Shown piece after piece: positions 25,325 to 34,075 of a stretch of 64,000 nt of DNA (position 1 is the stretch's first letter; each line of letters begins with the position of its first letter). The notes below the pieces were generated by a model that was not told the DNA's origin, searched no databases, and saw only the letters and a list, made by a program, of their open reading frames with translations. Origin of the DNA: JAWLHU01 sp049325315 (GTDB lineage: Bacteria; Bacillota; Sulfobacillia; Symbiobacteriales; Symbiobacteriaceae); assembly GCA_049325315.1 (NCBI GenBank), contig JBMONB010000083.1, positions 186,001-250,000 on the forward strand, in the 5' to 3' direction. Both the position numbers and the translations under genes were made by a program.

Positions 25325-26725
25325 TTATGCGTGTTCGTTGATCGGCTGAACGAGAATAGCGCTTGGCTCCATGATGCAGTGCTGCTCGCACAGGCCGCAG
25401 CCGGTGCAAATCTCCGGGTTGACGGTGGGGCGAAGCGCCCCCTCAAGGAAGAGCGCCGTACCCTGGAGCGGGCAGGCGACAAAGCAGGTGCGGCAGACGT
25501 CGCCGAGGTGGGCCAGGCACCGCTCGGTGTCGATCACGGCCGTACCCATGCGGACCGGCGCCTCCGGCGCCAGGGTGAGGGCGCCGGTAGGACAGGCAGG
25601 CACACAGGCGGGCACGCTGTTCAGGCAGAGGTCGCAACCGTTGGTGCGGGCATCGATGTACGGGGTGCCCAGGCTGAGCCCGTACTCCACATGGGCCAGC
25701 TTCACCGCCTGACGCGGGCAGGCCTGCACGCACTGGCCGCACCGCAGGCAGAGCGCCAGGAAGGCGGCCTCGGGCAGGGCGCCCGGCGGCCGGAGCAGGG
25801 GGCGCTCCTCCGGTGCGGCCAACAGCGGGCGGGCCGCGGCGAGGCTGGCCACGGCCACCGCTCCGCCCAGCAGGGTGATCGCCTGCCGCCGGTCGTAGCC
25901 GGTCAGCCCACGGCCCGGGGCGCCGTCGGGCGCAAAGGACTTCACCGCCCAGGCGGGGGTGAAGTGGAGCGATCCGCTGGGGCACCGGTCGATGCAGAGG
26001 CCGCAGTTGGAGCAGTTCCACGGGTCGGCCTGCGCCGGCCCCCGGCCGCTCACCGTCTCCAGGAGGGTCTCCTTCCCGCCCATGGGGCAGGCCTGAATGC
26101 ACTCGCCACAGTGGTTGCACGCGGTCCGGTCGTGGCCGACCCGCAGCAGGGCCACCCGGTTCAGGACGGAGAAGGCGGCCCCGGCTGGGCAGAGCGACAG
26201 GCACCAGCCTCGCCTCAGCAAGAAGAGGTCGAAGGTGATCACGGCGACCACGATCAGCGCCTCGGCCCCGGCGCCGAAGAGCAGCAGGCGCATCAGGGTG
26301 GCCTGGGGGGAGAGCCACTCAAAGAGGGCGATCCCGAAGAGGGCCGAGAGGCCCAGCAGCCCCAGCGCAACGACCCAGCGCAGCCACCGGGGCAGCGTCC
26401 CCCGTCGGGCAAACCGGGCCACGGGCAAGTGGTCGAGCCACTCCAGCAGGGTGCCAAGGGGGCAGACCCAGGAGCAGAAGGCCCGGCCCAGCGCCAGGTA
26501 GAGCAGCAGGACCAGCAGCGCCCCGCCCGCCACCACACCCCCGGCGGCCAGCACCTGGGCCGCCCCGTACGGGTCGGTCAACTGCAGGCCGAAGAGGCGG
26601 GAGGTGACAAAGGTGCCGGTGAACCAGGTGATCCCGGCGAGGGGGAGGAGCAGCAGGGCCAGGAACAGCGCCTGGGTGGCGAGGCGCAGGCCCCGCCACC
26701 CAAAGCGTTTCAACAGGGTTTGCAT
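25325..26725 (-). CDS. NapH-NapG fusion polyferredoxin, electron donor module to nitrate reductase
   Basis: A 466-residue protein. The N-terminal half is NapH-like: several membrane segments with the paired Cys motifs 'FCSWVCPLG' and 'WCLSLCPAG', then two 4Fe-4S motifs ('CNHCGECIQACP', 'CSNCGLCIDRCP'). The C-terminal half is NapG-like: an internal twin-arginine-style segment ('DRRQAITLLGG' plus a hydrophobic run) followed by at least three more clusters ('CLRCGQCVQACP', 'CDLCLNSVPACVPACP', 'CTGCGLCEQHC'). The two are normally separate genes. It probably passes quinol electrons to NapA, whose gene ends three bases upstream. Confidence 0.87.
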   Translation of the reverse strand: MQTLLKRFGWRGLRLATQALFLALLLLPLAGITWFTGTFVTSRLFGLQLTDPYGAAQVLAAGGVVAGGALLVLLLYLALGRAFCSWVCPLGTLLEWLDHLPVARFARRGTLPRWLRWVVALGLLGLSALFGIALFEWLSPQATLMRLLLFGAGAEALIVVAVITFDLFLLRRGWCLSLCPAGAAFSVLNRVALLRVGHDRTACNHCGECIQACPMGGKETLLETVSGRGPAQADPWNCSNCGLCIDRCPSGSLHFTPAWAVKSFAPDGAPGRGLTGYDRRQAITLLGGAVAVASLAAARPLLAAPEERPLLRPPGALPEAAFLALCLRCGQCVQACPRQAVKLAHVEYGLSLGTPYIDARTNGCDLCLNSVPACVPACPTGALTLAPEAPVRMGTAVIDTERCLAHLGDVCRTCFVACPLQGTALFLEGALRPTVNPEICTGCGLCEQHCIMEPSAILVQPINEHA

Positions 26726-26728
26726 GGA

Positions 26729-28993
26729 TCAGGCCTTCTGGACCTTCACGGCGCAGATCTTGTACTCCGGCTGCTTGGAGGTCGCATCGACCGCGTCGTT
26801 GGTCAGGAAGTTGCACAGCCGGGCGGGATCGTCGTCGTGCATCAGGAGCATGACCATGCCCTTCTGCGGGACCGCCCGTCCGCCGACCCGCGCCGGTACG
26901 GTGATCGAGCCGCGGCGGGTGGTCATCTTCACCTTGTCGCCGCTCTGGATTCCCAGGCCGGCGGCATCCTCCGGGTGCAGCTCGCAGTAGAACTCGCCGG
27001 CGCCCTTCATGATCTCCGGCACCCGCTTGGTCATGGTGATGGTGTGCCAGTGCTCCAGAATGCGGCCGGTGGAAAGGAAGAGCGGGTACTCGGCGTCGGG
27101 CATTTCGGCGGCAGGCGCATGCGGCCGGGCGAAGATGACCGCCTTACCGTCGGGCTTGCCGTAGAACCTGATCCCCTCGCCCTTCTTCACATACGGGTCG
27201 CTGCCCTCCAGGTACCGGATCGGGGTGCCCTTGGGCGCCTGGTCATTGACCGGCCACATGATCCCCCGCTCCTTCTTGTACTGGGCGTAGGGGGCGAACT
27301 CGTAGCCGGTGCCCGGACCCAGCCGGCGGTACTCCTCCCAGATCACCTCGTTGGAGGTGTAGCGGCTGAAGAGGTCGGCGTAGCCCATGCGCTTGGCGAT
27401 CTCCAGCAGAATCCAGACGTCGGGCTTCGACTCGCCCTTCGGCTCCACCGCCTTGGCCATGTGCTGGGTGCGGCGGTCGGTGTTGCCGTACATGCCCTCC
27501 TTCTCGCACCAGAGGGCAGAGGGGAGGACCACGTCGGCCAGCTCGGTGGTCCGGTTGTGGAAGGCGTCGAGGCAGACCAGGAAGGTCTTCTCGCAGGAGG
27601 CCCGCACCGAGTTCAGGTTGGGCAGGGAGTGGCCGGGGTTGGTGCAGACCACCATGAGCGCCTTCACCTTGCCCGCGCCCGCCGCCTTGAACAGGTCGAC
27701 GGTATGGAAGCCCGGCTTGGGCGACATCTTCTTGTAGTCGACGCCCCAGACCGCCGCCACCTGCTTGCGGTGCTCCTCGTTGGCCACCAGGCGGCCCAGC
27801 GGCAGCAGGTGGGAGAGGGCGCCGCCCTCGCGGACGGTGCCGCAGGCAGAGGGCTGGCCGGTGAGGGAGAAGGGGGAGTTGCCCGGGGCGCAGATCTTGC
27901 CGGTCAGCAGGTGCAGGTTGTAGATGGCGTTGTTCAGGAAGGTGCCGATGGTGCGCTGGTTGATGCCCATGCACCAGAGCGACATGGTCTTCTTGCCCTT
28001 GGCGCCCACCAGCCGGGCCGCCTCCCGGATGTCATCTGCCGAAAGCCCCGTGATCGCCGCAGCCTTCTCCGGGGTGTAGTCCTGGAGGAACTTCACGTAG
28101 TCCTCGAAGGAGATCTTGTCGGTCCCCTTCATGAAGTTGGTGTGCTTCTGAATAAAGACCGGGTCGTGCAGGTTCTCGGCGATGATCACCTGCGCCATGG
28201 CGTTCAGGAGCGCCAGGTCGGTGCCCGGCTTGAACGGCAGGAAGAGGTCGGCGATATCGGTCACCCGGTGCTTGCGCGGATCGGCCAGAATCACCTTCAC
28301 GTCGGTGCCGGTCTGCTTGCGGGTGGTGATCCGGGAGTACGGAATCGGGTGCGCCTCGGCGGTGTTCGAACCGATAATGAAGAAGACGTCGGCATGTTCG
28401 ATGTCGTCGAGGGAGCCCATCGGCTCGTCCTTGCCGAAGGTGGTGGCGAAGCCGGCCACGGCGGAGGCCATACAGGTGCGTGGGTTGCCCTCGATGTTGT
28501 TGGTGCCGATGGCGCCCTTGAACAGCTTGTTGGCGATATACCCTTCCTCGACCTGCGACTGGCCGGAGCCGTAGTAGCCCACCGCGTCGGGGCCGTGCTG
28601 CTCCACCGTCTCCTTAAAGGTCCTTGCCACCAGGTCCAGCGCCTCGTCCCAGCTGGTCTCCACCAGCTTGCCGTCCTTGCGGACCAGCGGCTTGAGAATC
28701 CGGCCCTCCTCGGTGTTCATGATGCGGTCCAGGTAGTACCCCTTCACACAGAGAAGGCCCTTGTTGATCGGGTTCTCGGTGTCACCCTTGACACCGACGA
28801 CCTTGCCATCCTTCACGCCGACCATGACGCCGCAGCCGACGCCACAGTACCGGCAGACCGTCTTGCTCCAGGTGGCCCCTTCGACCTCGGGCTTCGCCTT
28901 GGGGGCGACGGGCTTCGTGGTGCCGCAGCCCGCGGCGGTCAGCGCTGCCGCCAGGGCTGATGCCTTTACGAATGCACGGCGGGAGAGCTCCAT
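26729..28993 (-). CDS. napA: Periplasmic-type nitrate reductase catalytic subunit, predicted Tat lipoprotein
   Basis: A 754-residue molybdo-bis-MGD enzyme reducing nitrate to nitrite on the outer face of the membrane. The Tat motif 'SRRAFVK' (residues 4-10) is followed by a hydrophobic run and a lipobox 'TAAGC' (Cys23), suggesting lipid anchoring. The 4Fe-4S motif is Cys47, 50, 54 and 82; the Mo-ligand position is Cys174 in 'RTCMASAV', which fits Nap rather than a Sec-containing formate dehydrogenase. RBS GAGGAGG. It overlaps the end of napD by 28 bases. Assimilatory use cannot be excluded, but napD and the cytochrome argue for respiration. Confidence 0.9.
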   Translation of the reverse strand: MELSRRAFVKASALAAALTAAGCGTTKPVAPKAKPEVEGATWSKTVCRYCGVGCGVMVGVKDGKVVGVKGDTENPINKGLLCVKGYYLDRIMNTEEGRILKPLVRKDGKLVETSWDEALDLVARTFKETVEQHGPDAVGYYGSGQSQVEEGYIANKLFKGAIGTNNIEGNPRTCMASAVAGFATTFGKDEPMGSLDDIEHADVFFIIGSNTAEAHPIPYSRITTRKQTGTDVKVILADPRKHRVTDIADLFLPFKPGTDLALLNAMAQVIIAENLHDPVFIQKHTNFMKGTDKISFEDYVKFLQDYTPEKAAAITGLSADDIREAARLVGAKGKKTMSLWCMGINQRTIGTFLNNAIYNLHLLTGKICAPGNSPFSLTGQPSACGTVREGGALSHLLPLGRLVANEEHRKQVAAVWGVDYKKMSPKPGFHTVDLFKAAGAGKVKALMVVCTNPGHSLPNLNSVRASCEKTFLVCLDAFHNRTTELADVVLPSALWCEKEGMYGNTDRRTQHMAKAVEPKGESKPDVWILLEIAKRMGYADLFSRYTSNEVIWEEYRRLGPGTGYEFAPYAQYKKERGIMWPVNDQAPKGTPIRYLEGSDPYVKKGEGIRFYGKPDGKAVIFARPHAPAAEMPDAEYPLFLSTGRILEHWHTITMTKRVPEIMKGAGEFYCELHPEDAAGLGIQSGDKVKMTTRRGSITVPARVGGRAVPQKGMVMLLMHDDDPARLCNFLTNDAVDATSKQPEYKICAVKVQKA

Positions 28994-29235
28994 CTGTCTT
29001 CCTCCTCAACTTCGTGGATGTAGGTCGGCATGACCGCGTAGATTCCCTCAATCTGGACCAGCCGGTCAACGATGGCGGCAGAAGCTTCAGGGCTGTCGGC
29101 TTCCAGCACGCAGACCATCTTCCCGGGCGGGTCCAGGACGACCAGGTCGGAGATGGAAGGGATCGCCCTCAGCTGAGCGGCTACCCCTTTCTCCAGAGCT
29201 GGGTTGACCTGCAGGACCAGCCCGCTGATGATCAT
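28966..29235 (-). CDS. napD: NapD-like chaperone for nitrate reductase maturation
   Basis: Start ATG 29235 with GGGAGG; the frame is open a little upstream. The 89-residue product begins 'MIISGLVLQVNP' and has the ferredoxin-like alpha/beta pattern of NapD ('IEGIYAVMPTYIHEVEEE'). NapD binds the NapA Tat signal and controls export. ATGA overlap with the cytochrome gene, and 28-base overlap with napA, show tight coupling. Confidence 0.87.
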   Translation of the reverse strand: MIISGLVLQVNPALEKGVAAQLRAIPSISDLVVLDPPGKMVCVLEADSPEASAAIVDRLVQIEGIYAVMPTYIHEVEEEDRWSSPAVHS

Positions 29236-29666
29236 CGCCGGTCCTCCCGGTCCCCGTGCGGGTCTGTCCAGTGGCAATTGAGGCAGCCCCGGTTCTCCGG
29301 CGCCTTCACGTGCTCGGTGTTGGCGTGGCAGGCAATGCAGTTATCCAGGAGCATCTGCCGGTCGGCGTCCTTGAGGGTGATCTTCTCGGGCGTCCCGTTG
29401 GTGACCGTCTTCCACAGGTGGACGAAGCCCTTCTCATACTTCTTGGCCAGGCCGTCACCAAAGCCATGGGGCAGGTGGCACTGGGAGCAGGCGACCTCAG
29501 CGTGGGCCTTGGACTGTTGGTGTGCGTCGTAGAACTCCTGCATGCTGTGACAGCTGGCACATGTCGCCGGTTCGGCCCCGGAGGCGGTCAGAACCCCCGG
29601 CCCGAGGAGAAGGGCCAGGACGAACAGGGCGGCGATGGTGCCGATGATCCACCAGCGCTTCTTCAC
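29232..29666 (-). CDS. Membrane-anchored tetraheme cytochrome c (NapC/NrfH family)
   Basis: GTG 29666 with AGGAGGGATC upstream gives 144 residues: basic start, one membrane anchor (6-24), then four CxxCH motifs ('CASCH' at 36-40, 'CSQCH', 'CIACH', 'CLNCH'). This is the short NrfH/NapC type of quinol dehydrogenase that feeds electrons to an outer-face reductase. It is the first gene of the nap operon. No napB (diheme subunit) is present, so this protein or the NapH-NapG fusion must reduce NapA directly. Confidence 0.88.
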   Translation of the reverse strand: MKKRWWIIGTIAALFVLALLLGPGVLTASGAEPATCASCHSMQEFYDAHQQSKAHAEVACSQCHLPHGFGDGLAKKYEKGFVHLWKTVTNGTPEKITLKDADRQMLLDNCIACHANTEHVKAPENRGCLNCHWTDPHGDREDRR

Positions 29667-29759
29667 GCAGATCCCTCCTGAGAGTTGTGGTTGCCCACTT
29701 TCAGGGTACCAGTCAGGAATTGTGCTGGTCTTACGCGAACCTTGTGAGATTCTGAACAC

Positions 29760-29775
29760 TGTGAGCAAAATCACA
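29760..29775 (-). promoter_or_regulatory. CRP/FNR-family operator upstream of the nap operon
   Basis: TGTGAGCAAAATCACA is a perfect TGTGA-N6-TCACA palindrome, centred about 100 bases before the first nap start codon. CRP/FNR relatives activate anaerobic respiration genes from such sites. The matching -10/-35 could not be fixed with confidence. Confidence 0.6.
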
Positions 29776-29941
29776 CAAGGAAAGAGCGCCCGATGCCCTA
29801 CTCGACCTCTCAAGATAGTCCTTTCTAACTATTGTCTCGGGTCTTCACCCTATTGGTTCTGTCTCGAACAATTTTGGTATCAAAGGAGGTTCGGGAGCCG
29901 GAGCGAAGAATTTCTTACCATGTAAGGAAAGGGGGGCCCTT

Positions 29942-31132
29942 GTGCGCCCGATTCCCCATGAGAAACTGGATCAGGCGGTATCGCTCCTGTCCCGGTTTGA
30001 CCTGGACTGCTGGCTTCTGCTCGGGCGGGAGACCGGCGAGCTTTGCGACCCCAGTCTTCATCTGATCCTGGAGCCGGCGGTCACCTGGCAGTCTGCCTTC
30101 TTGATCACTGCTGGCGGCGAGCGGGTAGCGATTGTAGGACGCTACGATGTACACAACATCGAATTGGCCGGCGGGTTCACCCGTGTGATCGGCTACGATG
30201 CCGACATCGCCGTGCCGCTGCGGGCAGAACTGGCCCGGCTTCAGCCGCAGCGCATCGGCCTGAACTTCTCCCGCGACAATCACACATCCGATGGCCTTAC
30301 CCTGGGCCTCTACCTGAGCCTGCTCGACTGGCTGAACGGTACCCCATTCCGGGACCGGCTGGTGAGCGCCGACGGGTTCGCCAGCCACCTCCGGGCGGTC
30401 AAGTCGCCGGGGGAGGTGGAGCGTGTCGAGGGAGCGATCGCCCTTGCGGTGGAACTCCTCGGCCAGGTGGGCGGGCTCTTGCGGCGGGGCATGACCGAGC
30501 AGGAGCTCCAGCGAATGATGCACGACAGGCTGGAGCAGTTGGGAGTGGGTACCGCCTGGGATCACCCCTACTGCCCGGTGGTCAATTTCGGGCCGGACTC
30601 GGCGATTGGGCACGCCATGCCCGGGCCGATCCCCCTGGCGCCCGGCCAGGTGGTTCACCTCGACTTCGGGGTGAAGCGCCACGGGTATTGCTCCGACTTG
30701 CAGCGGTGCTGGTACCTGGCCCAGCCCGGCGAGACGGAACCCCCCGCCGAGGTGCGCAGGGCCTTCGATGCGGTGGCCGGCGCGATCCAGGCGGCGGCCG
30801 GGTACCTCCGCCCCGGACGGACCGGCGCCGATGTGGATACGGTGGCACGCCGCTTCCTGACCGAGGCCGGGTATCCCGAGTTCAAGCACGCCCTGGGCCA
30901 TCAGGTGGGGCGAACCGCCCACGATGGGGCCACCCTGCTGGGTCCCCGCTGGCCCCGGTATGGGAGCACGGTGGAGCAGCCGGTCCGGGAGGGGGAGGTC
31001 TACACCCTCGAACTCGGGGCGATGACCTCCCGGGGGATTGTCAGCCTGGAGGAGATGGTGGTGGTTACCGCTGACGGCTGCCGGTTCCTGGCGGCGCCTC
31101 AGCGTGAGCTATGGATGGTCACGCTCTCGTGA
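29942..31132 (+). CDS. M24 family metallopeptidase (Xaa-Pro aminopeptidase-like)
   Basis: A 396-residue protein with a creatinase/prolidase N-terminal domain and a pita-bread C-terminal domain. The metal ligands are visible in order: Asp in 'VVHLDFGV', Asp in 'GYCSDLQR', His in 'HALGHQVG', Glu in 'YTLELGA' and Glu in 'SLEEMVVV'. GTG start after a G-rich AAGG stretch. It removes N-terminal residues ahead of proline or cuts Xaa-Pro dipeptides in the cytosol. Divergent from the nap operon. Confidence 0.92.
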   Translation: MRPIPHEKLDQAVSLLSRFDLDCWLLLGRETGELCDPSLHLILEPAVTWQSAFLITAGGERVAIVGRYDVHNIELAGGFTRVIGYDADIAVPLRAELARLQPQRIGLNFSRDNHTSDGLTLGLYLSLLDWLNGTPFRDRLVSADGFASHLRAVKSPGEVERVEGAIALAVELLGQVGGLLRRGMTEQELQRMMHDRLEQLGVGTAWDHPYCPVVNFGPDSAIGHAMPGPIPLAPGQVVHLDFGVKRHGYCSDLQRCWYLAQPGETEPPAEVRRAFDAVAGAIQAAAGYLRPGRTGADVDTVARRFLTEAGYPEFKHALGHQVGRTAHDGATLLGPRWPRYGSTVEQPVREGEVYTLELGAMTSRGIVSLEEMVVVTADGCRFLAAPQRELWMVTLS

Positions 31133-31210
31133 ACAAAGCTTTCAGCGGTTTGCCTGTACCAGGGTCGCCAAAGCAGTCGACTACCACGGATGAACGAAGG
31201 AGGGGTCTCG

Positions 31211-32437
31211 TTGCGCAGGTCTTTCGCGATCCTGACGATTTTCGTCCTTCTCCTGAGCCTGACCGCCACCGTTTCAGCAGGGCAGCCCGCCGATGATGGC
31301 GTCCGTATCCTCCTCTCCGCCAGCAACGCAAAGGCTGCCGGCGTCGCTGTCCGAAACCAGTTTGGCGCCAAGGTCTCGGCCCATGTAACGCAGGCCCAGC
31401 TGCAGGCGCTGCAGCGGCGCGGGATCGCCTACGAACTGGTCGAGATCATCGCGCTCGAGCCCGATCCCGGCGTGTCCTCCTTTGACGCCAAGGTGATGAA
31501 GCTGACCGATTCTAAGTCTACGCCGCCCACCCAGGTCCCCTGGGGCGTCAAGGCGATCTACGGCGACCCCTCCCTGACCCCTTCCGGTGTCAACGGCGGG
31601 GCGGGCGTGGTGGTGGCGGTGCTGGACACCGGCAGCGAGAACCACGCTGACTTCACCCGGGGTGATGGCTCCAGCGTCATCACCGGCTGCGTGGACTTTA
31701 CGTCTAAGAAGGCCCCCATCATCGAGGGGAGCTGCAGCGACGGCCATGGTCACGGCACCCATGTGACCGGTACCGTCGCCGCTGCCGGCGGTTCCACCGG
31801 CCAGGGCATCTTCGGGGTGGCGCCGGGCGCCTCCATCTGGAGCTACAAGGTGATCACCGACAAGGGCGGCGGCTATGCCGACGACATCGCCCTGGGCATC
31901 AAGACCGCGGCTGACCGCGGGGCCCAGATCATCACCATGTCCTTCGGCACCTCCTCCATCGTCCCGCTGATCCAGGAGGCCATCATGCACGCCCACAACA
32001 AGGGTGTGCTGCTGATCGCTGCGGCGGGCAACGCCGGGCCTGATCCGGACACCATCGCCTACCCTGCCGCCTTCAAGGAGGTGGTGGCGGTGGCTGCCCT
32101 CAACCCCGACGAATCGGTTGCCTGGTTCTCCAGCCGCGGGATCACCGACGGCAACGACGGGTCGATCACCGACCGGGAGGTCGAGGTTGCGGCCCCGGGT
32201 GTCGATGTCATCTCCACCTCGTACAAGGGTGGGTATACCATGAAGAGCGGCACCTCCATGGCCGCCCCCCACATCGCCGGTCTGGCGGCCAAGGGCTGGG
32301 CGGGCACCGCCGCCGAGACCCGCTCCTGGCTGGTGAGCCAGGCGAATGCGCACGACGCCACAACCGGCTACGACATCGCCTCGGGCTACGGCCTGCCGCA
32401 GGTGAACGTGCTGAAGCAGGCGCTCTGGGTCGATTAA
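31211..32437 (+). CDS. Secreted subtilisin-like serine peptidase (S8)
   Basis: TTG 31211 lies seven bases after GAAGGAGGGG and gives a clean signal peptide (Arg-Arg, hydrophobic run, 'VSAGQ'); the upstream ATG at 31190 has no RBS. An I9 propeptide (about 30-90) precedes the catalytic domain with Asp139 ('VLDTGSEN'), His181 ('GHGHGTHVTG'), oxyanion Asn ('AAGNAG') and Ser349 ('SGTSMAAPH'). Two Cys (in 'TGCVD' and 'GSCSD') could form a disulfide. 408 residues, normal for an extracellular alkaline-type protease. Single gene with its own hairpin downstream. Confidence 0.93.
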   Translation: MRRSFAILTIFVLLLSLTATVSAGQPADDGVRILLSASNAKAAGVAVRNQFGAKVSAHVTQAQLQALQRRGIAYELVEIIALEPDPGVSSFDAKVMKLTDSKSTPPTQVPWGVKAIYGDPSLTPSGVNGGAGVVVAVLDTGSENHADFTRGDGSSVITGCVDFTSKKAPIIEGSCSDGHGHGTHVTGTVAAAGGSTGQGIFGVAPGASIWSYKVITDKGGGYADDIALGIKTAADRGAQIITMSFGTSSIVPLIQEAIMHAHNKGVLLIAAAGNAGPDPDTIAYPAAFKEVVAVAALNPDESVAWFSSRGITDGNDGSITDREVEVAAPGVDVISTSYKGGYTMKSGTSMAAPHIAGLAAKGWAGTAAETRSWLVSQANAHDATTGYDIASGYGLPQVNVLKQALWVD

Positions 32438-32451
32438 ACCGAACCTTGTCA

Positions 32452-32476
32452 GGCCCGCCACGATCTGTGGCGGGCC
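32452..32476 (+). terminator. Terminator hairpin after the secreted subtilase gene
   Basis: GGCCCGCCAC and GTGGCGGGCC form a ten-base stem with a five-base loop; the following tract is only weakly T-rich. Confidence 0.6.
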
Positions 32477-32617
32477 GACTTGTCATATCTCAAACGCGTC
32501 TCCTTTCGTCTAAACTGCTGCTTGAGCAAAAGGGAACCCTAGGGGCGAGGGCGAATCAGACTCCTGGTCCACGAGCGCCACCCTGCCTCACGGCAGACCA
32601 CTGGAAGGATGAGAAGC

Positions 32618-33037
32618 ATGCCGCATCGGGCAACAATGACCTGGAACGGAAACGGATACTCCTTTGACGCCACCACAGGGGGCGGCTTTGAGATGCAGAT
32701 CGGTATCGATGGCGAGGGTAATCCGGTAGGCGCACGGGCCAAGGAACTGGTAGCCCTCGGGGTCGGGGCCTGCAGCGGCACCAACCTGGTCTCCCTCATG
32801 AAGAAGATGCGCCAGCAGGTGGAGAAGATCGAGATCAGCGTCGAGGCCGAGCAGGCTGAGACCGATCCCCAGGTCTTTACCCATGTGATCACGCACTATA
32901 AGTTGTATGGGAAGGGTATCGACCCGGCTAAGGTAAAGAAGGCACTGGACTACATCGAAGAGAAGTATTGCGGCGTGCTTCATATGGTGAACAAGACTGC
33001 CAAGACGGAGTACGCCTTCGAGATTGTGGAGGTTTAA
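32618..33037 (+). CDS. OsmC/Ohr family protein
   Basis: Chosen start is ATG 32618 (139 residues), as ATG 32609 lies directly against the GGAAGG RBS. The OsmC fold signature includes a peroxidatic Cys in 'VGACSGTNLVSLMKK' and a second Cys in 'KYCGVLHMVNKT'. Members reduce organic hydroperoxides or polysulfides with dithiols. The stop is directly followed by the histidine kinase ATG (TAAATG), so it is the first gene of an operon with the two-component pair. Confidence 0.88.
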   Translation: MPHRATMTWNGNGYSFDATTGGGFEMQIGIDGEGNPVGARAKELVALGVGACSGTNLVSLMKKMRQQVEKIEISVEAEQAETDPQVFTHVITHYKLYGKGIDPAKVKKALDYIEEKYCGVLHMVNKTAKTEYAFEIVEV

Positions 33038-34075
33038 ATGCGTCTGCTTTGGTACCTGCACAACCAGACCAGCCTCTTCACCAAGGTGCTGGTGGCGAAC
33101 GGCATGATCGTTCTGGCCGGAGCGGTGTCGGCGGTGCTGATCGCCACCCACTTCTGGCAGGGCGAGGCGCCGTCGCCGGCCTGGGAGTTCGCCCTGATCG
33201 GCATCGGGCTGCTGGTCTCGCTGGGGGTCAACTACGCTATTTTGCGGGTGGCCTTCCGGCCGCTCTTTACCCTGCAGGCCACCCTGGACCGGGTCCGGCG
33301 GGGCGACTTCTCCGCCCGCGTTCCTGCGACAGAGGGAGACCCCGACATCGCCCGGGTCACCGAGATGGCCAACCTCATGCTCGATCGCCTGGCGGAGCAT
33401 CGCCAGGCGGTGGCCGCCCAGATCCTCCGGGCGCAGGAGGAGGAGCGCAAGCGCATCGCACGCGAGCTGCACGATGAGACCGCACAATCGCTGACCTCGA
33501 TCGTGGTCAGCCTGGAAGCGGTGGAGCAGCAGTTCGGCCCGGAGGCGATCGACGAGTCGCTGCTCGGCCGTCTGCGCCACACCAAAGAGATCGCCCAGCG
33601 CACCTTAGACGAAACCCGGCGGCTCATGTTTGACCTCCGCCCGTCGGTGCTCGACGATCTGGGCCTGGTACCGGCGCTGCGCTGGTTTATCAGCCAGCGG
33701 GTGCTCGCGGTGGGGCTGCAGGCCGACTTCCAGACCAGCGGGCTCGATGAGCGGCTGCCCGAGGAGTTGGAGACGGCGCTCTTTCGGGTGATGCAGGAGG
33801 CGATTACCAACAGCGTAAAGCACGCCAGGGCCAAGTCGCTCCGGGTCCAACTCAGCCGGGAGGATGACCGGATCGTGGGCGTCGTGGCCGATGACGGGCA
33901 GGGGTTTCATCCGGTCCATGTGGCGGGCAAGCCCGACAAGGACCGGGGTCTCGGACTCTTCGGCATGCAGGAGCGGGCAGTGCTGGTGGGGGGCACCGTT
34001 ACGGTGGAATCAGCACCAGGGCGGGGGACTACGGTTCGGGTCAGCGTACCCAACCGCAAAGGGGGCAGCAACTAG
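33038..34075 (+). CDS. NarL-type sensor histidine kinase
   Basis: A 345-residue protein with two membrane segments (about 15-36 and 52-72) and almost no outer loop, then HAMP (72-125), HisKA_3 with phospho-acceptor His145 in 'ARELHDETAQ', and a HATPase with 'DDGQGF' and 'GLGLFGMQER'. The tiny outer loop suggests intramembrane or cytosolic sensing. The response regulator gene overlaps its stop. Link to the OsmC gene suggests redox or peroxide input, by inference. Confidence 0.92.
   Translation: MRLLWYLHNQTSLFTKVLVANGMIVLAGAVSAVLIATHFWQGEAPSPAWEFALIGIGLLVSLGVNYAILRVAFRPLFTLQATLDRVRRGDFSARVPATEGDPDIARVTEMANLMLDRLAEHRQAVAAQILRAQEEERKRIARELHDETAQSLTSIVVSLEAVEQQFGPEAIDESLLGRLRHTKEIAQRTLDETRRLMFDLRPSVLDDLGLVPALRWFISQRVLAVGLQADFQTSGLDERLPEELETALFRVMQEAITNSVKHARAKSLRVQLSREDDRIVGVVADDGQGFHPVHVAGKPDKDRGLGLFGMQERAVLVGGTVTVESAPGRGTTVRVSVPNRKGGSN

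Noticed and set aside
25331..28960. A very long plus-strand open frame opposite napA and napHG
   Set aside because: It covers two convincing genes in antisense, shows low-complexity His/Arg/Gly composition and has no start signal.
26729..28993. Formate dehydrogenase alpha subunit
   Set aside because: The Mo-ligand position is Cys within 'RTCMASAV', the gene is preceded by napD and a NapC/NrfH-type cytochrome, and there is no Sec codon.
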